Shown here piece by piece: positions 22,125-33,456 of a DNA stretch of 48,096 nt. This DNA is from Hyphochytrium catenoides. Lineage: Eukaryota; Sar; Hyphochytriomycetes; Hyphochytriales; Hyphochytriaceae. Location of the stretch: the NCBI GenBank assembly GCA_900088475.1, contig FLMG01003693.1, positions 1 through 48,096 on the forward strand. The letters run 5' to 3'. The notes beneath the pieces are model-generated. The model saw only the letters and a program-made list of their open reading frames with translations. It did no database searches and had not been told where the DNA came from. Numbering within the stretch: the first letter of the stretch is position 1; every line of letters begins with the position of its first letter. A program made the position numbers and the translations under genes.

Positions 22125-22634
22125 ATGCTTGAATTGCCTCCATCCATCTTCCCTTCCATTCTTGCGAGGTAAGGTCATCAAACTAGCCTTCCATCCTCAT
22201 TGATGATCTAAAAGACTCGGCATCCCTTCCCCTACGTATTGTGACATTCTCAGGAGTACTTGGGGTAGCGAAGTGCTGGGCCAATACATACGGAAGGTCG
22301 CCACCTTTTGCGAAGAAGAGATTCGGGGGCCATCTCTGAGCTCAAAGGTGTTCCCACAGCGGAACATTGATACCATGACAAAGAAAAGAAAGCGCCGAGA
22401 TAACGGTAAGACCAAACACTCTCGACTGTACGCCTTTGTCGCTTATCCCTTCCAACCCGTCTACAACGCTCTGTAGGTGACTCTGAGGCTAAGCGGCCCC
22501 ACTTCGATGAACATAGCTTCAGTTTCGCAAGCAATGAAGATTGCGAGATGTCTGACGCCAGTCCGCCCTCCGTGGTACAAGCACCCCGTCGACACATAGA
22601 TATTTCTTTGAGATCATACAGCGGTTACCAATAG
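22125..22634 (+). CDS. Unknown protein with nuclear-type basic patch (3 exons)
   Basis: Exons 22125-22168, 22215-22405 and 22477-22634 join in phase to 130 residues. Introns are 46 and 71 nt with GTAAGG and GTAAGA donors. The N-terminal half is helical (YCDILRSTWGSEVLGQYIRK); the middle has a lysine/arginine patch (MTKKRKRRDNGDSEAKRP) that looks like a nuclear localisation signal; the end is Ser-rich. No family recognised. It is tail to tail with the F-box gene, whose stop is at 22806. Confidence 0.6.
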
Positions 22635-22805
22635 GTGGTCGCCACTCTCACCCTTATGTAACCTAACATTGTACATTGTCAAGGCTGCTGTGGCCCGCCT
22701 GCTAACCTCAAACGATTCGAGTTAGCCTTCTGTCTCATATAGGTCATGGCCTCCTCTTGATCTGTAGAGGGGCCGCACAAATGGGAAGTGACCATCCTCC
22801 TAGCT

Positions 22806-24027
22806 CTAGACCGTACAGTCTGGTTTTTCGTCTCTCATGGTGTCCATTGCTGATTCCCACTCCTTGTAGCGAGCAGCTCTTTCCAGTATTCCCTCCTCAT
22901 CTTCATCCCATACAATGGACAATCCTGAGATCCCATATTTACCGAACTCGAGCTCCTGGCGCTGATGGCCCTGCTCTGAGGAGGAGTGGTGATTCTTCTC
23001 CTTTGCCCAATGTCGTTTGTGCCGCCGGTTCGCANNNNNNNNNNNNNNNNNNNNNNNNNNNNNNNNNNNNNNNNNNNNNNNNNNNNNNCATCGATCACAT
23101 CGCGGCGCAGATAAAACCTAATGCTTCGAGACTTCGTGTTCAATGGGCTGTGCAAACAGAAGAGTCATGGCGTTAAGCAATGCTTTACAGTCTGAGCTGG
23201 AAGCGAACTCTGCACACCTTTCTCTATCAATATGGGGCAAGTGCTTGAGATGCGCATTTGTCAGGAGAAAGAACTCCTTTGCATCGGACCGTGATATCAG
23301 TAAATACTTCTTCCTCTGTCTCTCACAAAACTCGCACTATCCACATGAGAGAGATAGAAGTAATAAGGAGGCCAGTTAGAGAATGCCACATGGAATGCCG
23401 GGATGTGCTTACAAGGCGAATACTGAGTAGTTCAAAAATGTACTTGGTAGGACGTTTGCATTCCACACAGCAAATGCTTCTCCAGAGTAAATAGTTATCT
23501 CTCAGACTCTCATCACTGAGGCGGACAAAGCCGTATCTGTCGTAGAGAGTGGACCACAATACGTCACTGCTGGCTTCTTTAAGGTTTGACCTGAAAGGAC
23601 GTAACGTAGTCATAGCACGACAGCACATGACAAGTCAGTTGGTTCTCAGGAGATAAACGGCCGCAGCTAGAGCATGCTCTTACTTGCAAGATGCTGAAAA
23701 TGAGCCGATATCTTCCAATGGCAAAAGTTTTAGAACTATGAGCATAGCTTCAGAGGAGACAGAGTGAAGATTAGCTGCAGAATTGTGCCCTCCAGATACC
23801 GTGGAATTGGCATCATTGACATTCAGCGACCCCGTAGGGTGAGAGGCAGATGAGTTGGGTGGACCTTCGTCGTCGTCAAAGAATCCATTGCTTGAGTAGC
23901 CGCTGCTTTCGTCGTCTGACGGTGGCCACTCAGGAAGGGGGTTTGGCTGGAGCAGCTGTAGAAGGCTGTCATTATGCCGCTTTACGCGTGCCTTCCATGA
24001 CTTCCTAACTGACTCTTTCCGCCTCAT
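22806..24027 (-). CDS. F-box protein with XPA-like zinc finger (interrupted by gap)
   Basis: Exons 24027-23684, 23590-23413, 23336-23218 and 23147 onward through the N run to 22806. Phases agree for the first three joins. An F-box lies at about residues 92-135 (EAMLIVLKLLPLEDIGSFSA, then SSDVLWSTLYDRYG). It is followed by a C-x2-C-x15-C-x2-C pair (C156, C159, C175, C178) and the segment RKKYLLISRSDAKEFFLLTN, which resembles the XPA zinc-binding domain and its LITKTEAKQEYLL stretch. F-box proteins recruit substrates to SCF ubiquitin ligases; the zinc finger may be the substrate- or DNA-binding part (inference). Past the gap the tail (ELEFGKYGISGLSIVWDEDE) looks like the same protein. The frames on the two sides of the 54 N do not match. 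Confidence 0.75.
23035..23088. other. Assembly gap (54 N)
   Basis: A run of 54 undetermined bases inside the last coding part of the F-box gene. The coding frames on either side are both open and protein-like but out of phase for a 54-base spacer, so the true length differs or an intron sits in it. Confidence 0.98.
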
Positions 24028-24455
24028 CCTTCTGGACCCTCTTACCTCACTCACAGTACTACGCTATCAAACGTTCGGGTCAAATCCACCATTCCAATAG
24101 GAGGTGAATGATGATGGTGACCCTTGGCAACTATTTCTACTATTGGTAAAGGAACAAGTAGTTTGCTGGAGTGTCAGCTAAGAGTTAATTGCGAGGGCCA
24201 AGAAGGGCATAATCTTGTGAGGAATGACTTTGAACAACGGCAGAGGAGAACCGCTTCTTCTTCGCGTGGCTTGCTACGCTGTGGTGCAACCCACAGCAGG
24301 TGGCAGGGCGCGGCGCAGCAACCTCAAGAGCGCGGAAAGCGGCTGTGTTTGCTGTCAATCAAAGATCCATACAGTACTGTAAGTGCTTCCATAATAGCGG
24401 GGTGCTAGCGTATCATTCGGAGGGGACCGGTGAGTTCTGCATGCGTTAGTGTTCG

Positions 24456-25096
24456 TCAGCCCCAGTAAGCCCAAGGATGAAAAGAAGTTTCTTTGTGGGA
24501 TAGTCCAATAGATTGATCAGGAATAAGGAATTCTCTAGAGTCAGTTATCCCTTTACAGCGATGCAGTACTGTTGAGGGCACAGGCGGCTTTCTTGTATGG
24601 TGTTCTTCTACAGCAGAAGAAAGTTCAGCACAACCTTCTGAGGATGGGATGATGATGATGCGTGCCTTGGACAGCGGCAGCACCCGTCGTTCAATTTTAA
24701 GATTGTCCTCCTTGCTGTTGGAAGGAAGATGTGGCAATCAAGGAGACTCCTGATAGATAATATCGATGCTAGCAGATAGAATAGTTCCTACTTACGAAGG
24801 AGCTGGCGCGACAAGAGAGAGTTACAGCGGAGGATGCTGCACTGGAAAGATCCTCCTCCTCCTCCGCCGCCAGCCGTTCGTCCGCCGTCATCGGCGCCTC
24901 CTCCAATTCCCGAGGACCTTCTTCACCACCTACAAGTACTGATCTTCTCTCCCAGACTTTGTAGCTGAACCATTTCCTTCCGAGCCCGTCAAAGGCAGAT
25001 GTTCTTAAAAGAACGATGCGCTTTCGTCGCGGTGCACCACCGAGAGAAGCGGATGCCTTATTATTATTAATTAGCGAGTTAGACTTGCACTGTTAG
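24456..25096 (-). CDS. Possible gene, two exons, unidentified
   Basis: A minus frame open from an AG near 25097 to a GTAAGT donor near 24796 reads GAPRRKRIVLLRTSAFDGLG, RKWFSYKVWERRSVLVGGEE and EEAPMTADERLAAEEEEDLS. It joins in phase to a frame from about 24708 (EDNLKIERRVLPLSKARIII) that ends at 24456. The composition is protein-like but no start codon can be fixed: the upstream ATG frame at about 25206 does not join in phase. No family recognised. Confidence 0.4.
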
Positions 25097-25612
25097 AGTG
25101 ATGGAAAGGAGAAAGGACAAGAAAGAGGAAGAAGAACTGTGACGAGCTTGTCTATTATATCTCTGTAGGCGCTCATTTAGAAGTATCACTCCAACGAGTG
25201 GCATGGCCGGAAATTTCAGCTTATTATTAGTCGCTGTTCTGTCCAATTATTGCTTCAGATTGGGGCTAGGGCTACGTATGAAGTACCATGAGTTCTCGTT
25301 TGCTGCCTCCTTTCTCTAAGGTTGAACTGATGAGAGATAGAGAAACTCTCTTATGAATGCGGCGGTACTGCTTTATGTTCCTTATCACTATTGATTGCAT
25401 AAAGGACTTACAGCAGCAAGGAGTCTATATACTAGATAATAGAGCTTGAGAGGCACAGCAGCTTAAGCTATCGCTTCCTTTGTTTACTATTCCGCAGGCT
25501 AGACTTATAAAAGTGGGCTGAGGTTTGTCTCTGGATCCGTTCGTGACTATTGAAGGCTGCCTGCTGAGGCCTCGAATTTTTTCGTATCGCGGGATAGTCA
25601 CAGGCGTAGGTC
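25097..25612. other. Short region without a supported gene
   Basis: Between the uncertain gene ending its 5' side near 25096 and the stop of the isoaspartate methyltransferase (25613). A 37-codon plus frame at about 25203 has a signal-peptide-like start (MAGNFSLLLVAVLSNY) but no supported continuation. Confidence 0.35.
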
Positions 25613-26883
25613 TCATTCTTTGCAATGCGTTGTGAGGAAAGCTCTGTAGTCTTCAGTAGATCCTCTGGCATACGGTAAGCATTTCTCTGCCTCCTTAAGC
25701 AGGGGCACGTATCTATCAGGGGAGAGTAAGAATGGCGAAGGCGGAGTGATTTGATGATCGAACCCTTACCTTACACCCCCTCTTATCAAATACGTCTCAG
25801 AGGCAACCCCGTCGACTTTGTCCACCTGTAGTAAACTCTGCATCTCGTTATAAGGTCCCAATGGAGTTAGCAAGCGTCCGTTAGGTTTGAGCTGCAATAA
25901 CGAGTATCAGGTTTTAGTCGAATAGTCGATCCTAGCCACATCAGCACTCTGGCTCCTCAAGTGCCTGATACCTGGGCAATTAGCTCATGAGGGATACTGT
26001 TGGCAGCAGCGCCAACGTGGATGGCATCGTACGGTCCAAACTCGGCGACTCCCTTCCAGCCATCCCCAACTAATTGGAGAAAGTGCAGCTGAGTTAGTTG
26101 ATCTTCATAGTATGCTGAGAAGAGCCGAAGTGTCAGCACAACCTACCAACAAATTTTACTGCCCCAGAATCAAGCAGGTCGCCATCTTTCTTGCGGCAAT
26201 TGGCCTCAGCTAGTTCAACCAGCTCTGGGACGTAATCGATACCTACGACGTATCCATTTTCTCCGGTGGTTTCATTCGTGCCCGATACCACCCTGGCTAT
26301 GCAGGCAGTCAGATAGCCAGAGCCACACCTGCAGCCAAGTGTTGACTTGCTGGTTAGAACGGAGAAGCTCAACGTGCGTCGAGAGACAAAATGCACTAAC
26401 CCAACATCGAGCACTCGAGCTCCTGGGTGCAGGAATGGCTCAAGTGTGCTAATCGCGAAGGCGTGCTGTACGGCATCGACATAGAGAAAGAGATACTACT
26501 ATTAGCAGCAGTCAGTTGGTGGAGAAGACATGAAGAAACAATACTCGAAGTCGTGATGAAGTACCATATGCGGAGCAGATATAGTTGCTTTCATGCCGAT
26601 GCTGACTGGGTTATCCACATAAGCTTCTTCTTCCCCAACATAGTTCGCTCTGTCTATTGCGAGTAGGGACGGCTTCACACGAGGACTGGTAAAGAACTTG
26701 GGACCTGACATACATAGGATGCGGATGTTAGCTTCCGCACCCTAAAGTGATAGTACGTCTTCATACTAGCATGCGACGTTGTTGCAGGGCCGCACACACA
26801 ACCATCATTTACGCACGTTTCTCTGCCACAGTGTTGAGGAGGTCCTCCCAATTGGTTGCTCTAGGAATATCTTGAGGGGGCAT
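25613..26883 (-). CDS. PCMT1: Protein-L-isoaspartate O-methyltransferase (7 exons)
   Basis: Exons 26883-26817, 26704-26565, 26465-26401, 26328-26147, 26069-25972, 25891-25770 and 25712-25613 join in phase to 257 residues, near the 227-residue human enzyme. It repairs aged proteins by methylating L-isoaspartyl residues with S-adenosylmethionine. Visible motifs: the substrate-side [16 protein letters not shown] block, SAM motif I VLDVGCGSGYLT (residues about 87-98), [15 protein letters not shown], the VVGDGWKG post-motif, [32 protein letters not shown], and a C-terminal YVPLLKEAE strand. Nearly every conserved block is carried on its own exon, and each splice restores the family sequence. Introns are 57-111 nt. 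Start choice [16 protein letters not shown] gives a normal N-terminus. Confidence 0.93.
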
Positions 26884-29394
26884 GTTTCTGGTATTCCGCG
26901 TTGCCTAATATGGCGTCTTTCGAGTCTGTTCAACCTCGTTGCTTCGGTTGGATTGTATTGGACTTCCGCTTGTTGTTGGCGAGGATAATTGAATAATGAG
27001 TAATGTGGCCCTGTGGGCCGCTTATGATCACCCCAGCGTAGTGCTTGAGCAGGTCGTAGACCAGCAAGTAGCGTAACTGGTGCATGTGCATATTGAGAAA
27101 GCAGATGCGGCTATGCTGGTCGGTCGCTCACAACACGAAGTTATCACTAGGTTATTGCAACGAATTCCCGTTTTCTTACGTTCATTCAGAGGAGTTGCCA
27201 GTGATCAGGCAATGTCAACTCGTACCTACCATCTCAACTAGCACCTTTTCCTAAGTACGGTGAGTGTAACGCGCCGGCAGCAGCAGTGAATAACTTTCAT
27301 TTAGGTGCCTATCCCATCTCATCTGCTTAGAAAGCGACTCCATCCATGCAAAGTTCAACTTTGAATCGAGAGTGAAGGTCACCAGCTTCCTGGCTCTTTT
27401 TGCTCTTCCGATCCTCCATTCTTTCCTGCGTGCCACGAAGAGAAGGAGCGCCAGATGTTGGCAGCTCGAGGAGCTTCCAGTTTAGATACGGCGCGTCATG
27501 ACCTTGCGGTCCAGAGCTCCTTCTGGCTCCTAGACGCACATCATCTGACTCTCCCTTGTGATGCAGACGAGAAAGGGAGGAAGAGGAAGAAAAAAATAGA
27601 GCTCGAGGAAACTTGTTGTGACCTTCACTCTCCATTCATAATTGATCTTTAGGACGGATAAAAAGAACAAGTCGGTGCATCAACCCATAAACCCATAATC
27701 CAAGCAATCGAAAGGAGCAACTCTTGACGCAACCACAAGCGGATCCCTCTAACAATGAGAGGATGCTTGGTGAGAGTGGTAGGTGAGCAGCTTAACAACC
27801 TTGAAAACCCTATAGGAGAACGTAAACCCAATTGCCATTGGCTAGACTTAACCCTATAACCATTGGCTCTCGAGCATTAGCCCTAAGTCCCAGTTTGGCC
27901 AATCAGAGGTGGGGTTTTGTAAGGAGAGGGTTGCGGTAGAGTAAAATTGATCTCGCGGAGTCATGCCAACATTTTCACAATGAGAACATAGACTACTCGA
28001 TGCAACTTTTTCAAGGTCGGTCGGTCTGATCCTCCCTAGGATTCCCTACTTGTTCCTTGTTTGGCGAACCCCACACTCGACCATATATAGTCATGCAAGT
28101 CCAAAACGATCTAAAACGGTACTTGCTTTAGAGCTATTGGCTATTGATGAGTACCTAAACTCACCCACCGCGTTAGATCAACTGCACTTTTTTGGACTAA
28201 CAGGGAGTACACGGATGTCATCCGTTCACCTTGTAACCTGCAGGCGAGTAGTAGTAACGCATCATCGTGGTCCGTTATAGCACTGCCGCTTTCTATTATA
28301 CAACAGGGCACGCATGAAATTGCATCATCTCTTTTACTCGTTCCTTAGAGATTCATATGCACATTCCGATGATCTCCTTTATACTTTTTGGACCCTCATG
28401 CACGTCTTCTAATTATCTCCATCTGCAGCATCACCTGCACCTCAATAGATTCTCCGCCAAAAGAAGTGACGAATGGCACTACTGCACAGTTAGAGGTGTA
28501 TCCATCTTTGATAGATTAGTAGACAACAGCACCGCCGCGAAAGCAAAAGTCATCAACTGTGCGGCGTTATCATCAAGCATTTCCTGGTTTCCTCGTAAGT
28601 AATGGAAGGAGGATACTTGTTGTTATAGAGTTAGTGCTATCTTTTTGGCTAGAAGAAGAAGTCGCTACAGACGACGAGTTTGTTGTTGGAAGAGGAGTGC
28701 TTCAAATTTGCGATTTTAGGTGGCGAGCAAGGATTCTTGAAGATCTTCATCATAAATCTCAAGTCTCTCAACCCGATATGAATCAGATGCCTTCAAGCGG
28801 ATGCAGCGGTTCTCAATACTTAGTCGGGAAGCAACAACAGAGATAATTGCGGCGAAGGTTGATGGATGTACCTCGCCTGCAATGCCTATTACAAAGCGAA
28901 TATTTGTATGTAGAATACACCTAGACTACATAGTGGTGACTGTAGGTGCAATAGCCAGCATCTTACTTGTGGTCCTCCAGAGATCATCATCCTGGTGGTC
29001 ATTCCGAACCTAGTGCATTCGGGACTCAGGTGGTTGATTGACTCCTGGAGGTAGTGGCTGAGGGGGAAAGTGAATCTCAGGAAGTCGTTGATCATCAAGC
29101 ACTTCTGGCTACTAGCATATGTCATGACTTTCCTTGTTGGTCCGGCGCTTCTTTCAGTAGTAAGGAACCGCACTACTAGTAGGTATAGGTAGGACTAATA
29201 GTCTAAGATTTATTACTACTGGAAGTTAGTAGGTTGACTAACGGTAAGTATCTTAGGAGGCCTTGAACGGAACCAGGTGGGTTTAAAGATGATAGAAGGA
29301 GTGGGAGGAGGTGTCGGTAAGAGTTATGGTACTTTAGCCTTGAGATAATCCCATGGTTTGTTGTCACCATGCAGTTATTATGGTGATACCGTCG
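26884..29394. other. Gene-poor region of about 2.5 kb
   Basis: No gene recognised. A minus frame at 27327-27635 (102 residues from an ATG) and a plus frame at 28559-28846 (95 codons, no ATG start) are open but match nothing. Around 27680-27870 there are scattered AACCCTA/AACCCATAA-like motifs. The part from 29200 is rich in TAGTAGG-type runs. Confidence 0.35.
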
Positions 29395-29456
29395 TCATTC
29401 CCGATATGCCGCGATCCGCTGTTTGCACGGCTTTGTTATCACCTGATAATACTCCT

Positions 29457-31039
29457 CTAGTCTATGCAGCCCTTCTTCCCAGATGTATGAGGGACATATT
29501 CCAGAAGACTCGTGTATGAAAGCTCCTTGAACGCCCATTTGTTTGCTCCTTCTGACAGTGTCTTGCCGCCTGCCAGCATCAAATCGAGACCGCGACAAGG
29601 CTTGGCCTGGATGGTGGTGTCGTGGTAGTGCATTGTTCCTCCCGACTCCTTACGCAGGTCTACTAGAAACATGCGCCCAAACTTTCCACTGTGACTATTT
29701 GAATGGTGGTCCCCTCTGCTTTTGAGCGGAGGCGATACAGGAGGACACAATTGAGACAAGGTCTATAGGGAATGAAGGTTAACATTAGATTCACCGGCTA
29801 AGAAGTACAACTTGCAATATAATTCCTCTTGATTAAGAGTTATTTCTTCTTCCGTACGGCGCGGATCAAATGCCTGGTTTGGCTCCCCTCCAGCACGGCC
29901 ATAGAGTGACGTCCATTCCGCACCACGAGAAAAAAAGCGGTAGTTCTCTCATATTATTAGACCTAGAAGTGGTTATATATTACGATAAAGCTATCAGTTG
30001 GGGAAAGCTTACGAAGCACCGTCGCCAGCATTGTAGCAAGATTTTTCACCTTCTTCGTCTTCTCGAAAGAAGTTGCTCTCGAGCTCTCCTGTATCAAGCC
30101 AAGAGGAAGACTTCTTGGCGGTAAAAGTTAGCCTCGCGGGCAAGAGGAGAGGAGAAACAAGAGTGAAAGAGTGTTACGATGACGGTTGAGGCTGATCCTC
30201 TGGTGGTGGCGGGTGATGACGATAGAGGCAGCAAGAGATCCTTGTTCCTAGAACTATGTAGTTCTAAAGGAGCAGTAGTGGACCGGTAGATGCTGCTGTT
30301 TGCTGGCGGAAGGAGGAAGAGCTGGAGGAAACGTCATCGCGCCACCATCTGTCTGACATCTGGAAAAGGCAAGGAACAGGTACTTTGTTGTTTGCCAAGC
30401 TCTCTGTCTGAATGTGGAAAGTTCCCTGACCATCCCCAGGACCTTCTGAAATAAATCTCATGGATACCCAATCCTTCATGAACTTTTCCACTTGTTTATT
30501 TGGGAACGCTGGAATAATACCGCTCGCGAATAATTCAAGGAAACCACGTCCGTTTCGCGGTAAGTTCTAGATGGAACAAAACTAAAGGTATTACTACAAC
30601 ATTTTATTCCGCTGAATAGCTCTACAATCTTGGGCATATTACTATATGGATCTGTCATCGAACGCTGGATGGCTCTGTGGAAATCTAGAGGCTTTTCTCC
30701 TACTACTAACGGTCTAACCCCCTTTAGCTCTCTACATATCTGTATATTATTACTTACAGCCATCAAGAGTCCTCCCTAAACCTCATAGTAGTACGCCATA
30801 GGGATGAGCTGCAGAATCTTCACTTGTTAAGGAAATACCATTCCGACAGAAGCTTTATGAGAGAGTAGTAATATATGTCGGTCTGATTCCTGTGGTGTGT
30901 GGCTGTGACTGCTGGCAGCTGGAGCCGCGCCCTCCTGCCTGGGGACTGGAGGACATGGAATGGCACCTGACCAGAAGACCTTCATTTCCGAATCTTCATC
31001 ATCGTGATCACCGGGCTTTACCAGCACTGCCAGGCTCAT
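29457..31039 (-). CDS. Unidentified multi-exon gene, structure partly resolved
   Basis: Several minus-strand exons look coding and lie in one direction. Exon 1, 31039-31022 (MSLAVL), joins 30966-30824 in phase; the latter reads HHRNQTDIYYYSLIKLLSEW. A 14-nt micro-exon at 30771-30758 would join it in phase to the exon from 30508 (VEKFMKDWVSMRFISEGPGD). Further on are LIQESSRATSFEKTKKVKNL up to 30013, joining in phase to 29947-29784 (AEWTSLYGRAGGEPNQAF, then EEITLNQEELYCKLYFLAGE), and a last block to 29457 (KFGRMFLVDLRKESGGTMHY). Two joins (between about 30270 and 30115, and between 29784 and 29718) are unresolved. I recognise no family. It is head to head with HSP90. Confidence 0.5.
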
Positions 31040-31102
31040 CAGCGATTATATCTTGGACTTAGCAGTATCACCAGTTAGTTCCTTCCATCTCTTAACGGAA
31101 CA
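31040..31102. promoter_or_regulatory. 63-bp bidirectional promoter region
   Basis: Only 63 bases separate the start codon of HSP90 (31103, +) from that of the gene at 31039 (-). Both untranslated leaders must be very short, overlap the other gene, or contain introns. A TTCCTTCC stretch followed by GGAAC is a weak half-match to heat-shock elements; no full nGAAnnTTCnnGAA array is present. Confidence 0.5.
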
Positions 31103-33211
31103 ATGGCAGCAGAGGCTGAGACCTTCGCCTTCTCCGCTGATATCAATCAGCTTCTTTCCCTTATCATCAACACTTTCTACAGCAACAAGGACATCTTCCT
31201 CCGTGAACTTATCAGCAACGCCTCGGATGCCCTTGACAAGATCAGATATGCAGCCCTCACGGACCCTTCTCTCCTGGAGACTGAGAAGGAGTTGGAGATT
31301 CGCCTCATTCCTGACAAGGCCAATGGCACCCTTACCATTGAGGACACTGGTATTGGTATGACCAAGGCTGACCTCATCAACAACCTCGGAACTATTGCCA
31401 AGTCTGGCACCAAGGCTTTCATGGAGGCACTCCAAGCTGGTGCTGACATCAGCATGATTGGTCAGTTCGGTGTCGGTTTCTACTCCGCATACCTTGTGGC
31501 TGATAGGGTCACCGTTCACTCTAAGCACAACGATGACGAGCAGCACGTCTGGGAGTCCGCAGCTGGTGGCTCTTTCACTGTTACTCTCGACAAGGAGAGT
31601 GAGCCCCTTACCCGCGGCACCCGCATTGTCCTTAAGTTGAAGGAGGACATGCTTGACTACCTTGAGGAAAGGAGGATCAAGGATCTTGTCAAGAAACACT
31701 CCGAGTTCATTGGCTTCCCCATCAAGCTTTGGGTAGAGAAGACTACCGAAAAGGAAGTCTCTGATGATGAGGAGGAAGAGGAGGCTGATGCTGACAAGCC
31801 CAAGGTAGAGGACGTTACGGAGGAAGATGAGAAGAAGCCTAAGAAGAAGAAGACCATCAAGGAGGTTACCCACGAATGGGTCCACCTCAATGATCAGAAG
31901 CCAATCTGGATGCGTAAGGCTGAGGACGTCACCACTGAGGAATACGCTGCCTTTTACAAGTCTATCACAAACGACTGGGAGGAGCACCTTGCAGTCAAGC
32001 ACTTCTCTGTGGAGGGACAGCTTGAATTCAAGGCTCTACTCTTCTGCCCAAAGCGTGCTCCTTTCGACATGTTTGAGAGCACCAACAAGAAGAAGCTCAA
32101 CAATATCAAACTCTATGTCCGCAGAGTGTTCATCATGGACAACTGTGAGGATTTGATGCCTGAGTTCCTTTCCTTCATCAAGGGTGTTGTCGACTCTGAG
32201 GATCTTCCACTCAACATCTCCCGTGAGACCCTGCAGCAGAACAAGATCCTTCGCGTCATCAAGAAGAACTTGGTAAAGAAGTGCATTGAGATGTTCAATG
32301 AGCTCGCTGAGGATGCTGACAAGTATAAGAAGTTCTATGAGGCCTTTGCCAAGAACATCAAGCTTGGCATCCACGAAGACTCTACCAACAGGGCAAAGCT
32401 TGCTAAGCTCCTGCGTTACCACTCTACCAAATCTGGTGAGGACATGGTCAGCCTGGATGACTACATTGGTCGCATGAAGGAGAACCAGCCTGGTATCTAC
32501 TACATCACTGGTGAGAGCCGCAAGGCTGTGGAGAACTCTCCTTTCCTTGAGAAGCTGAAGAAGAAGGGCTATGAGGTGCTTTTCATGGTGGACCCAATTG
32601 ACGAGTTCGCAGTCCAGCAGCTCAAGGAGTATGAGGACAAGAAGCTCATCTGCGCTACCAAGGAGGGTCTCAAGCTTGAGGATGATGAGGAGGAGAAGAA
32701 GGCGTTCGAGGAAGCGAAGGCAGCTTCTGAGGGTCTCTGCAAGCTGGTCAAGGAGGTCTTGGATGACAAGGTTGATAAGGTCGTTGTCTCGGCACGTATC
32801 GTTGACTCACCTTGTGTCCTGGTCACCGGCGAGTATGGCTGGTCCGCTAACATGGAGAGAATCATGAAGGCTCAGGCTCTTCGCGACCCATCTCAGTCCA
32901 TGTACATGAGCTCCAAGAAGACCATGGAGATCAACCCAACTCACCCTATTATCACTGCCCTTCGTGAGAAGGCCAATGCTGACAAGGGTGACAAGACCGT
33001 CAAGGACCTTATCTGGCTGCTCTATGACACCTCTTTGTTAACCTCTGGTTTCTCCCTCGACGAGCCCACTACTTTTGCCAACCGCATCCACCGCCTTATC
33101 AAGCTTGGTCTCAGCATTGACGATGATGTAGAAGTAGATGATAAGATCGATGATCTTCCTCCTCTTGAGGAGGCAGGCATGGAGGAGTCCACCATGGAGG
33201 AGGTTGACTAA
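31103..33211 (+). CDS. HSP90: Cytosolic heat-shock protein 90
   Basis: A single exon of 702 residues, full length for cytosolic HSP90. The GHKL ATPase domain has the catalytic Glu35 in [15 protein letters not shown], the ATP-binding [11 protein letters not shown], and the lid/glycine loop [16 protein letters not shown] charged linker of Glu, Lys and Asp ([15 protein letters not shown]) follows, then the middle domain with the conserved [15 protein letters not shown] arginine, and the dimerisation domain ([23 protein letters not shown]). It ends MEEVD, the TPR-cochaperone docking motif that marks a cytosolic form. It folds kinases, receptors and other clients in an ATP cycle. Codon use is strongly biased towards C/G-ending codons, as expected of a highly expressed gene, and this bias also produces long antisense frames. 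It is intronless among intron-rich neighbours. Confidence 0.98.
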   Translation: MAAEAETFAFSADINQLLSLIINTFYSNKDIFLRELISNASDALDKIRYAALTDPSLLETEKELEIRLIPDKANGTLTIEDTGIGMTKADLINNLGTIAKSGTKAFMEALQAGADISMIGQFGVGFYSAYLVADRVTVHSKHNDDEQHVWESAAGGSFTVTLDKESEPLTRGTRIVLKLKEDMLDYLEERRIKDLVKKHSEFIGFPIKLWVEKTTEKEVSDDEEEEEADADKPKVEDVTEEDEKKPKKKKTIKEVTHEWVHLNDQKPIWMRKAEDVTTEEYAAFYKSITNDWEEHLAVKHFSVEGQLEFKALLFCPKRAPFDMFESTNKKKLNNIKLYVRRVFIMDNCEDLMPEFLSFIKGVVDSEDLPLNISRETLQQNKILRVIKKNLVKKCIEMFNELAEDADKYKKFYEAFAKNIKLGIHEDSTNRAKLAKLLRYHSTKSGEDMVSLDDYIGRMKENQPGIYYITGESRKAVENSPFLEKLKKKGYEVLFMVDPIDEFAVQQLKEYEDKKLICATKEGLKLEDDEEEKKAFEEAKAASEGLCKLVKEVLDDKVDKVVVSARIVDSPCVLVTGEYGWSANMERIMKAQALRDPSQSMYMSSKKTMEINPTHPIITALREKANADKGDKTVKDLIWLLYDTSLLTSGFSLDEPTTFANRIHRLIKLGLSIDDDVEVDDKIDDLPPLEEAGMEESTMEEVD

Positions 33212-33456
33212 GCTTAGTGAGCAATAGTAGCGCACAGAGTAATGATCGTGATGCGTATTTATTTGTTTTAACGGACTAACAGAGCTGTTGATTGTCTGTT
33301 GATGCAAAGTGAAGTGCCTAGCATCCCTTTACGGCCTCTTTTCTCTTTAGTCTACGACATACAGCTTGCCGATTAGACTTCTACCTTGTTACATTCTTCG
33401 ATCGACATCACGGGTCACTTTCATAGGACGTATTGCATGCTTGAATAAATAAGAGC

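Noticed and set aside
22757-23176. A plus frame reading through the N run
   Set aside because: It depends on undetermined bases and is antisense to the F-box gene exons.
30476-30766. A 96-codon minus frame ahead of the VEKFMKDW exon
   Set aside because: Although open, it uses AT-rich codons unlike its neighbours and is bounded by GTAAGT and TTATTCCAG, so it fits better as an intron of the unidentified gene.
31046-32002. A 318-codon minus frame opposite HSP90
   Set aside because: It lies wholly antisense to the strongly conserved HSP90 exon. The biased codon use of HSP90 removes stops from the opposite strand, and the product is a Leu/Val-rich shadow.
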